Of a stretch of DNA of 12,317 nt, positions 6,498 through 12,317 are shown in pieces; the first letter of the stretch is position 1, and each line of letters opens with the position of its first letter. The stretch comes from an uncultured Methanobacteriaceae archaeon (GTDB lineage Archaea; Methanobacteriota; Methanobacteria; Methanobacteriales; Methanobacteriaceae). The position numbers were made by a program, and so were the translations under genes. Location: the NCBI GenBank assembly GCA_947259185.1, contig CAMYKT010000042.1, positions 1 to 12,317 on the forward strand. Direction: 5' to 3'. Under the pieces are notes generated by a model. It had not been told where the DNA came from. It made no database searches and saw nothing but the letters and a program-made list of their open reading frames with translations.

Positions 6498-7622
6498 CTA
6501 CAAACCTTCCTCATAAAACCGGTATAGTAAATCATCCCAGTTTTTTTTGATTTTATTATAGTCAAAACCAGCCACGGTATGGTAACCATTTTCCCGGATT
6601 TTATCCAGATTTTCATAGTCTAAAAACTCTTCTAAAAAGCCGGATATGGTTGAAGGATAATTGTTTTTTAATATAAACCCATTTTCATGGTCTTTTATGA
6701 TTTCTCCTATGGCCCCGGCAGTGGTGGCTGCTACCAGGGTACCGCAGGAGAGAGCCTCCAGGATGATATTGGGGAACCCCTCGGTATAGGAGGGAACCAC
6801 CAGAAGTTTCATTCTATTTAGATAATCAGGTAGATCCTGGTGATTTATCCATCCAGTTAACTCCACCTGATCTTCTAAATCATTAACCCTTAAATATTCT
6901 TTTATTTCTTTTTTTAAAGGTCCTTCACCGCAAATTAAAAACTTAACCTTTTTATCCATAAGTGGGATTGATTTAACTAAATTCATAACTCCCTTTTCCT
7001 GGGATAAGCGTCCCACATAACCTATATATTCTCGGGGAGAAGCTGGATTTCTTTTAAAGTTTTTTGTATCAATAAAATGCCGGGGCTGGATTATTATTTT
7101 ATCTTCATATTTCTCCAATCCCCACTCAGTTTTAAGGCTTTTAAAGTAGAGTATCATGGCATTGCTTAAACTACAATTAAGATGGGATACCCTTCGGGCC
7201 ATTCCGGCAAATTTATCCTGACGATGAACCAGGGTCTGGATAGAAGAACCAGCAAAAAGTAATATAACTCTTTTACCAGTTAATCGGGCCATGAGCATGG
7301 GTAATAGCAGGGTGTCGCCCCCTATAAAAAATATCCAGAAATCAACCTTTCTTAGTTGTAAAACATATAAGGCCATACTAAGTTGCAAATAAAAATAATT
7401 CCAAACCCTTTTCAGGCTAAAAGAAGAACTACGGTGATGGGTGCAGTACAATTCCAACCTATTATCATCCTGGAACTTTCGACAGGATTCATTACCCGAA
7501 ACAAGATGCAGATCCCCCACCACCGCCAGGAGTATCTCCACCATATTGGATAAAGGAGTAATCCCGGTCTTGGTGGAGGGAAATGATAAAAGACCCAGGG
7601 AAATATTTTTACTTTTTTTCAT
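6498..7622 (-). CDS. Family 4 glycosyltransferase (GT-B fold), second of two
   Basis: Retaining glycosyltransferase of 374 residues from the ATG at 7622. That start has a GGGTG binding site six bases upstream; a GTG three codons earlier lies within that site and is a poor choice. Seen: GYVGRLSQEKG at about 202-211 with the donor-binding Arg and Lys, CGEGPL near 231-236, and the EX7E pair Glu281/Glu289 in TEGFPNIILEAL. The N-terminal half is less typical: the usual GG donor loop is replaced by KTGITPLSN, and VDFWIFFIGGDTLLLP near 93-108 looks like a membrane-associating strand-helix. It heads a minus-strand pair with the other GT4 gene, and a TATA-like TTATATAA at 7690-7697 gives a leader of about 45 bases. 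The N-terminal difference suggests a different acceptor from its partner. Family call is sure; the sugar is unknown. Confidence 0.9.
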   Translation of the reverse strand: MKKSKNISLGLLSFPSTKTGITPLSNMVEILLAVVGDLHLVSGNESCRKFQDDNRLELYCTHHRSSSFSLKRVWNYFYLQLSMALYVLQLRKVDFWIFFIGGDTLLLPMLMARLTGKRVILLFAGSSIQTLVHRQDKFAGMARRVSHLNCSLSNAMILYFKSLKTEWGLEKYEDKIIIQPRHFIDTKNFKRNPASPREYIGYVGRLSQEKGVMNLVKSIPLMDKKVKFLICGEGPLKKEIKEYLRVNDLEDQVELTGWINHQDLPDYLNRMKLLVVPSYTEGFPNIILEALSCGTLVAATTAGAIGEIIKDHENGFILKNNYPSTISGFLEEFLDYENLDKIRENGYHTVAGFDYNKIKKNWDDLLYRFYEEGL

Positions 7623-7689
7623 ATATGGCACCCTAATTTATATTAGATTCAGGGAATTAATTTTAATAAATTCAATATTTTTAGAATAA

Positions 7690-7697
7690 TTATATAA
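7690..7697 (-). promoter_or_regulatory. Putative TATA box of the GT4 pair
   Basis: TTATATAA is about 70 bases upstream of the ATG at 7622, so the transcript would start near 7667. It is a symmetrical sequence in an AT-rich spacer, so orientation is set only by the gene it serves. Confidence 0.35.
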
Positions 7698-7732
7698 CCA
7701 ATGTATTTAGATATCCCTTTAACTATAATATA

Positions 7733-7813
7733 CTAAACCATGCCCCTGGAATTATAGGCTTTTTTTAGAATTCCTTCCAAACTCCGGGCGCTGGGACCAC
7801 TTAATATTACCAT
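7733..7813 (-). CDS. Possible 26-residue small ORF in the divergent spacer
   Basis: From ATG 7813 the minus strand reads MVILSGPSARSLEGILKKAY and six more residues, then TAG at 7733. A GAGAGGT-like binding site lies five to six bases upstream. The segment is clearly richer in G and C than the surrounding spacer and uses codons common in neighbouring genes (CGG, CCC, GGT, GCC). It is unlike any family I recognise. It could be a true small protein, the remains of a decayed gene, or a structured leader RNA of the GT-C gene that starts at 7843 on the other strand: GGAATT (7748-7753) and AATTCC (7769-7774) can pair. Low confidence as a gene. Confidence 0.25.
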   Translation of the reverse strand: MVILSGPSARSLEGILKKAYNSRGMV

Positions 7814-7842
7814 TATTTACCTCTCAAAATAAGGTTTTACTC

Positions 7843-9525
7843 ATGAATCTCTTTAATAATATTTACTCCTATCTAAAAAATAATCCGGCTTTAATCATCA
7901 TTATCATATTCGCCTTAACCCTATCTGCCTATCTGGTAAGATTACAACTCAAATTAGGGGTGGCCTACTGGGATATATTCCTGTACCTGAATAATGCCTT
8001 AATGTATGCTGGTTTAGGGGAAGGTTCCATTACCCAGCTACCACCATTACTCTCCTTCTTAACCTCCCTTTTTTTCCGGCTGGGCTATGTTAAGGCCAGC
8101 CCCCTCTACCTTATAAGTGGCCTTATCTTTGCTTCCGGGATAATAGGACTTTATCTGCTTTTAAAATTACGATTTTCCACTAAAGAATCAGTGGCTGGAG
8201 CTATAATTTTTTCCTCATTTACTGTGGTTCTCTCCTGGGCAGCCACCGGTAGCCTGGATGTTCCTGCTGTTTGTCTGGCCATCTGGCTAACCTACGTACT
8301 AATATATGGATTTAAAAAAGACCAGAGGGCACTTATACTGGTATTCCCCCTGGCTTTTTTAACCTTCTTCACCCGTTACACCAGCGGGCTTATGATCCTG
8401 CCTTTAGGATTTTATTTTCTAACCATAATTTTAGAAGGTCAGCTAAAAAAAGACCACCTCCTTAAACTGGCCCTGGGATTCTTAATAGGATTACTTATAC
8501 TGGCCCCGGTTATGGGCTTTTTTTACTCTAAACTGGGAACACCAGTACCCTTTTTAAATCTACTTGAGGGTAGTGTGGCCAATGACCCGGCCCAGGGAGA
8601 TCCGGCTTACCTTCCTGGAAAAAGCTATTATATAAATCATTTTCCCCAGTACATATCCAGTTACCCGGTAAATGATAGTTACGCCACCATGCTCTACCCC
8701 AGCCTGGCCCAGACCAATATGGTTTCCTATTTAATACTTATAATTGCCGGGGCAGGGCTTTTAATTTATGCTATGCGCTATATCTGGTGCTTTAAAAACT
8801 TTAAAACCTCAAAAAGAAAAAAAGCCCTGGTATTAGTAGCCGGGATAATACTATCCCTTTTATTTATCTTTACCCTGCAGGGCAATTCCTACCTACCTGC
8901 GGCGGTGACCATGTTGGCCTTAATCTTTTTAATTTACTACTCCACCAAAAACCAGGCAGGGAAAAACAGTTCTCTGGATATGCTGATGCTCATCTGGTTT
9001 TTAACCTACTTCATCTCCCACAGCTTCCTTATAATCAAGGTGGACCGCTACTTTATCACCACCACCCCGGCTTTAGCCTACCTCCTGATTCTGGGATTCA
9101 ATCAAGTACAGGGTAAGTTAAGCCAGTTAAGTAAAAAAAAGATAAGTGCCGGATTACTGGCTATTATACTGGCCCTGTTACTCTTGTTTTCATCAATCCA
9201 ACCCTATGCCTACAATGTCCCCCGGCACATCTATGGTGATCTGGAAACGGCAGGAAACCTTATGAAAGATTATGACCCTGATTATCAGGATAAGGTGATT
9301 TATTCGGACTACTGGCCGGCTATGAGCTGGCACCTTAAAATGAATGTAAAAAGGGGATGGCCTAAAAACTTTGAAGACAATGCTCAATTTTCCCGGATGT
9401 TACTGGAAAATAACACCACCTACTTTATAAATTACTATAGTGACCCCCCCCTTAACCTCACCGGATTTGTAGAAGTACAAAGGGTGGCCAATATAATTAT
9501 ATTTGAGAGGGTGGAGGGTTTTTAA
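7843..9525 (+). CDS. GT-C membrane glycosyltransferase, ArnT/PMT-like (GT39/GT83 type), copy 1
   Basis: Polytopic membrane enzyme of 560 residues expected to use polyprenyl-phosphate-linked sugars outside the membrane. TM1 spans about 16-32; the first outer loop carries YWDIFLYLNNAL with Asp44 in the place of the GT-C catalytic Asp. About ten more hydrophobic segments follow up to residue 453. Conserved between this protein and its neighbour: FLTSLFFRLGYV (72-83), the GSLDVPA motif with Asp139, FFTRYTSGL (175-183), and KVDRYFITTTPALAY (399-413). The last 105 residues form a soluble domain, probably outside the membrane. The ATG at 7843 has AAGG eight bases upstream, a weak site. It is followed after 186 bases by a paralogue with the same layout. 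Target could be an S-layer protein glycan, pseudomurein-linked polymer or lipid-linked oligosaccharide; none is shown. The superfamily call rests on topology and motifs, not on a close match. Confidence 0.8.
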   Translation: MNLFNNIYSYLKNNPALIIIIIFALTLSAYLVRLQLKLGVAYWDIFLYLNNALMYAGLGEGSITQLPPLLSFLTSLFFRLGYVKASPLYLISGLIFASGIIGLYLLLKLRFSTKESVAGAIIFSSFTVVLSWAATGSLDVPAVCLAIWLTYVLIYGFKKDQRALILVFPLAFLTFFTRYTSGLMILPLGFYFLTIILEGQLKKDHLLKLALGFLIGLLILAPVMGFFYSKLGTPVPFLNLLEGSVANDPAQGDPAYLPGKSYYINHFPQYISSYPVNDSYATMLYPSLAQTNMVSYLILIIAGAGLLIYAMRYIWCFKNFKTSKRKKALVLVAGIILSLLFIFTLQGNSYLPAAVTMLALIFLIYYSTKNQAGKNSSLDMLMLIWFLTYFISHSFLIIKVDRYFITTTPALAYLLILGFNQVQGKLSQLSKKKISAGLLAIILALLLLFSSIQPYAYNVPRHIYGDLETAGNLMKDYDPDYQDKVIYSDYWPAMSWHLKMNVKRGWPKNFEDNAQFSRMLLENNTTYFINYYSDPPLNLTGFVEVQRVANIIIFERVEGF

Positions 9526-9652
9526 GGTGTTGATATTTACTAACTGGATTTAAATGTTAAGGTTATCATTCATTAAAACTTAAGAGATGAAACTAAAAAT
9601 AATAAGAATCACTATTACCTCCGGGAGAAATAATTTAATCTGGATAGATTAA

Positions 9653-9660
9653 TTTATATC
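9653..9660 (+). promoter_or_regulatory. Putative TATA box of the second GT-C gene
   Basis: TTTATATC lies about 55 bases before the ATG at 9712, giving a predicted leader of about 29 bases with GAGG at 9701-9704. It suggests that the second copy has its own promoter, although it could also be read through from the first. Confidence 0.4.
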
Positions 9661-9711
9661 TAAATCTTACTATTATTTTAGAATTATAATCATAATTTTA
9701 GAGGAAATTGC

Positions 9712-11373
9712 ATGGGAAAAATTACAGATATCATCCATAAAAATAAAGTATCTTTACTATTCATGGCCCTTTTAGGGCTCTTAATGCTAATCATCACTTA
9801 TGAATTAGTTTCTATACAGTCTCAGATTGGAGTGGCCTACTGGGATATATTCTTATACCTTAATAACGCTCTTAAAATGGCAGGTATGGGTATCGGGGAT
9901 ACCCTGCACCTATCACCCTTTTTACCCTTCTTAACCTCCCTTCTTTTCCGGGCAGGGTATGTTTTTGAACTGCCTCTTTTTATGATAAGTGGGGTATTCT
10001 ATATCCTGGGTGCGGTGGGAATGTTTTTACTACTTAAAATCAGGTTCAATGAATATGAAAGCCTGGCCGGGGCCTTATCTTATGCCACCTTCACTATTTT
10101 AATGGCCTGGGCAGTAAGTGGAGCCCTGGATGCTCCCGCTATATCCTTATCTATCTGGGCGTTGTACTTCACCTACCTGGCGGTTAAAAATGATTCCCGC
10201 TATTATTATGTGGCTTTTCCTGTGGCCATGCTGGCCTTTTTAACCCGTTACACCTCGGGACTGATAATAATACCCATGCTGCTTTTGATATTCTTTAACC
10301 AACCCCAAAAAGAAGAAATAAAAAATGGGGTAAAAGGAATTATCCTGGGGGTCTTAATCTACCTCCCCTTTATGTGGTATTTCTACCGTCAAATAGGAAA
10401 ACCCTTCCCCTTCATATCTCAATTTTCTGCCTCAGCGGCTGGAACTGCCACAGAATTGAACCCGGGATATAACCTGGATTTATTATACTATCTGAAAAAT
10501 ATACCTCAGTACCTCTCCAGCCCTGCTCCTGATAATTACAGCCAGCTCTTATGGCCCTCTCAGCAAACACCTGATTTACTGGCCTATGTACTTTTAGGAC
10601 TTATAATAACCGGGATAATTATTTATATAATTAAAATTGCCCTTAAAACCCGGAAAACATTAAAAACACCTCAAAATTACCTTAAAGCTGCTGGAGTATT
10701 GGTGCTGGGTTTGCTTTTAATTTTTACCTATGGTAGTATATCCTATGTGTACAGTGAAGTTTTATTGATATTGTGGGCATTATCAGTGTTTTATTTACTA
10801 AGAGACTATAAATTAAAGTATCTGGATTTGGATTTAATGTTTTTAACCTGGTTTTTCGCCTTTTTTATTATGCACAGTTTCCACCCGGTAAAAGTGGACC
10901 GCTACTTCATTACCATGGTACCACCCTTAGCCTATGGGGTGGCCCTGGGAATCAGGCAAATTTCCAGCCTTATACAAACTAAATTTAAAAACACCACCTG
11001 GATATCTCCTGCTATTTCCCTGGTGCTGGTACTGGCCTTATTATTATCTGCAGTTAGTTATATGGATAACATGCCCCGGGAAGATGAAGTGGTTTTAATT
11101 GAAAAAGAAACTGCTAACTGGCTGACTAATTATGACCCTGAATTTGAAGATAGGGTTATAGCTGCCGTAAGAGGCCCGGCTTACAGCTGGTATTTGAAAA
11201 AATTCGTATATACTCGTATACCAGGTAAGGTAAGCCCGGAAGTATTCCAGGAATTATTTGAAGAAGTAAACCCGGATTACTATACTGGAGAAGGAAAACT
11301 CACCCTGGATGGATACACCATCATAAGACAAAGGGGAAATGTAACCGTATATGAAAAAAATAATTTAAACTAA
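9712..11373 (+). CDS. GT-C membrane glycosyltransferase, ArnT/PMT-like (GT39/GT83 type), copy 2
   Basis: Tandem paralogue of the preceding gene, 553 residues, with the same order of motifs: TM1 about 15-33, YWDIFLYLNNAL with Asp45, FLTSLLFRAGYV (73-84), SGALDAPA with Asp140, FLTRYTSGL (176-184), and KVDRYFITMVPPLAYG (394-409), then a soluble C-terminal domain from about 452. The YDPEFEDRVIAA stretch matches YDPDYQDKVIYS in copy 1, so the paralogy covers the whole length. The outer loop at about 228-290 and the C-terminal domain differ most, which would fit different acceptors or donors. ATG 9712 is preceded by GAGG with seven bases of spacing. The gene ends at 11373 before a hairpin and T-run. 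Expected to act on the outside of the membrane with a polyprenyl-phosphate sugar. The specific linkage is unknown; confidence is in the family. Confidence 0.8.
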   Translation: MGKITDIIHKNKVSLLFMALLGLLMLIITYELVSIQSQIGVAYWDIFLYLNNALKMAGMGIGDTLHLSPFLPFLTSLLFRAGYVFELPLFMISGVFYILGAVGMFLLLKIRFNEYESLAGALSYATFTILMAWAVSGALDAPAISLSIWALYFTYLAVKNDSRYYYVAFPVAMLAFLTRYTSGLIIIPMLLLIFFNQPQKEEIKNGVKGIILGVLIYLPFMWYFYRQIGKPFPFISQFSASAAGTATELNPGYNLDLLYYLKNIPQYLSSPAPDNYSQLLWPSQQTPDLLAYVLLGLIITGIIIYIIKIALKTRKTLKTPQNYLKAAGVLVLGLLLIFTYGSISYVYSEVLLILWALSVFYLLRDYKLKYLDLDLMFLTWFFAFFIMHSFHPVKVDRYFITMVPPLAYGVALGIRQISSLIQTKFKNTTWISPAISLVLVLALLLSAVSYMDNMPREDEVVLIEKETANWLTNYDPEFEDRVIAAVRGPAYSWYLKKFVYTRIPGKVSPEVFQELFEEVNPDYYTGEGKLTLDGYTIIRQRGNVTVYEKNNLN

Positions 11374-11412
11374 AATATCCTCTATTCAGGGAATTTCTTT
11401 TTAAAAAATAGT

Positions 11413-11461
11413 AAGGGGTGTACTTAAACCCCTTTTTGAAAATATATATCCTTTTTTTTTA
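11413..11461 (+). terminator. Hairpin and T-runs after the GT-C pair
   Basis: AAGGGGT (11413-11419) pairs with ACCCCTT (11428-11434) around an 8-base loop, followed by three T, and a second run of ten T lies at 11451-11460. It ends the plus-strand GT-C transcript just before the stop codon of the convergent LiaF-like gene. Confidence 0.6.
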
Positions 11462-12139
11462 ATCGTGGATATCCAGCCCACCCAGGGCTACCATTCCATT
11501 AATAATTAAATCAGGTTTTTCTTTAGGGCTGCTATTACTCATCCGGGTTCTATTATCATCCACTCCACCTAAAACTGGCACCACATTGATTTTAAGATCC
11601 CAGTCATCAGGGACTCTAATTTCAGCTCCTCCCAGGAGTACCGTAACATTTATAATGGCCGGTTCCGGTCCGGTTTGAGAGTCTCGAAGATCCAGTTCCA
11701 CTCCTCCCAGTACAGCGGTAAGGTCTCCTCCTTTAAATGAGCTGGATTTGATAGTATTCTGGGCCTCTCCTAATATGGCCATTAAATCGATGTTATCCCG
11801 GGTATAAACTTTACTTTTATCCCGCTGGTAATGATTAATGATAATCCCTGCACCAATGAGGATGATGACTAAAGGCCACCAGCTGGCGAGGGTAGACCAG
11901 GTAATAACACCCAGAACCAGTAACTGGATAACCGTGAAGATGATAATCATGGTAACTGGACCACTGATACTCTTAAAACCACTTTTAATTAGACTGTAAA
12001 TCCCCAGGATTATAAATAAGGAGGGAACATAACTGAGCAAATTACCGGTATTGTAAATCCCGGTACTGCGCAGTAAAAATAGAACCCCGATAATAAGTAA
12101 AATAATCCCGAAAATTATTTGATTGGATAACTTTTTCAT
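11459..12139 (-). CDS. LiaF-like membrane protein (four TM helices plus LiaF C-terminal beta domain)
   Basis: Protein of 226 residues with two parts. Residues 1-105 hold four membrane helices (about 6-23, 34-51, 60-80, 86-102), with WWPLVIILIGAGIIIN in the fourth as in the LiaF transmembrane domain (DUF5668 type). Residues 113-226 form a repeated beta structure with five LGG-like turns (LGEA 123, LGGVE 144, LGGAE 169, LGGVD 190, LGGLD 219), characteristic of the LiaF C-terminal domain. In Firmicutes, LiaF restrains the LiaS sensor kinase in cell-wall stress; no kinase or regulator lies beside this gene, so its partner here is unknown. The ATG at 12139 follows AGGAGTGAT by six bases, one of the strongest binding sites in the window. 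A sensor or envelope-maintenance role is inferred from the family, and archaeal members may act differently. Confidence 0.85.
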   Translation of the reverse strand: MKKLSNQIIFGIILLIIGVLFLLRSTGIYNTGNLLSYVPSLFIILGIYSLIKSGFKSISGPVTMIIIFTVIQLLVLGVITWSTLASWWPLVIILIGAGIIINHYQRDKSKVYTRDNIDLMAILGEAQNTIKSSSFKGGDLTAVLGGVELDLRDSQTGPEPAIINVTVLLGGAEIRVPDDWDLKINVVPVLGGVDDNRTRMSNSSPKEKPDLIINGMVALGGLDIHD

Positions 12140-12179
12140 AGATTTATCACTCCTTTAAGTGGATTATAGAAATCATAGA

Positions 12180-12189
12180 GTTTATAATT
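12180..12189 (-). promoter_or_regulatory. Putative TATA box of the LiaF-like gene
   Basis: AATTATAAAC on the minus strand is about 47 bases before the ATG at 12139, which predicts a start near 12159 and a short leader containing AGGAGTGAT. This suggests that the LiaF-like gene is transcribed on its own. Confidence 0.4.
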
Positions 12190-12243
12190 AATTATTATTT
12201 TTAATTAGAAATAATCAGGGATAATATCTATTATGAGTTAATT

Positions 12244-12264
12244 TAAAAAAGAAAAAAAAGGGGG
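12244..12264 (-). terminator. Poly-T end of the right-edge gene
   Basis: On the minus strand, after the stop at 12277, the sequence runs CCCCC then eight T, C and six T (A runs at 12252-12259 and 12245-12250). This is the usual archaeal poly-T stop and supports a real gene end immediately upstream. Confidence 0.5.
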
Positions 12265-12276
12265 AATTAATTGTTT

Positions 12277-12317
12277 TTATCTTACCCGGCGGGTGTTTAT
12301 AACCACGTAATTGGGTA
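12277..12317 (-). CDS. Unidentified gene, C-terminal 12 codons only
   Basis: The minus strand from the right edge reads PNYVVINTRRVR and then TAA at 12277. Support: the basic ending looks like a natural C-terminus, the segment is richer in GC than the spacer that follows, and a poly-T terminator lies just downstream. The other two minus frames either stop early or read on into low-complexity AT sequence. The fragment is too short to name a family. It would be transcribed toward the LiaF-like gene in the same direction, but the terminator and a separate TATA box argue against a shared transcript. Confidence 0.45.
   Translation of the reverse strand, partial: PNYVVINTRRVR

Noticed and set aside
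9587..9655. 22-codon plus-strand ORF (MKLKIIRITITSGRN...) between the GT-C genes
   Set aside because: No convincing ribosome binding site, AT-driven composition and no gene-like codon pattern; probably chance.
12284..12294. ACCCG-G-CGGGT as a hairpin
   Set aside because: The one-base loop cannot fold, and the bases lie within the likely coding end of the right-edge gene.

Overview
The window reads as chromosomal DNA of a methanogenic archaeon, most likely Methanobacterium or a close relative. This is inferred from an AT-rich genome with very AT-rich spacers, ribosome binding sites of the GGTGAT/AGGAGTGAT type, frequent TTG/GTG-like starts, poly-T ends after genes, and archaeal-style TATA boxes 20-90 bases before genes. 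No rRNA, tRNA, insertion sequence or CRISPR array was seen.

The window is part of a cell-surface glycan locus. From left to right: the first 23 codons of a family 2 glycosyltransferase (minus); a 590-base AT-rich spacer holding 2.3 copies of an exact 50-base tandem repeat; a UDP-GlcNAc 4-epimerase-like gene (plus) whose real start seems to be an AUA codon; a convergent minus-strand pair, O-acetyltransferase then UDP-HexNAc 6-dehydrogenase; a Wzx-type flippase (plus); a minus-strand pair of family 4 glycosyltransferases; two tandem paralogous GT-C membrane glycosyltransferases (plus); a LiaF-like membrane protein (minus); and the last 12 codons of an unidentified gene (minus).

The genes form a plausible pathway. 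The epimerase and dehydrogenase would make a UDP-HexNAc uronic acid (UDP-GalNAcA if the WbpP/WbpO analogy holds). The cytoplasmic GT2 and GT4 enzymes would assemble a lipid-linked oligosaccharide, the acetyltransferase would decorate a sugar, the flippase would move the product across the membrane, and the two GT-C enzymes would add sugars outside using polyprenyl-phosphate-linked donors. The final product (S-layer or pseudomurein-associated glycan, or an exopolysaccharide) cannot be read from the sequence. No polymerase or initiating phosphoglycosyltransferase is visible here.

Gene direction changes repeatedly, giving at least three divergent promoter regions and two convergent junctions with hairpin or poly-T ends. 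I found no convincing wholly new system. The points most worth a second look are the AUA start, the 50-base tandem repeat next to a glycosyltransferase promoter, the GT-C pair, the LiaF-like protein without its bacterial partners, and a possible 26-residue ORF in the 7.7 kb spacer.
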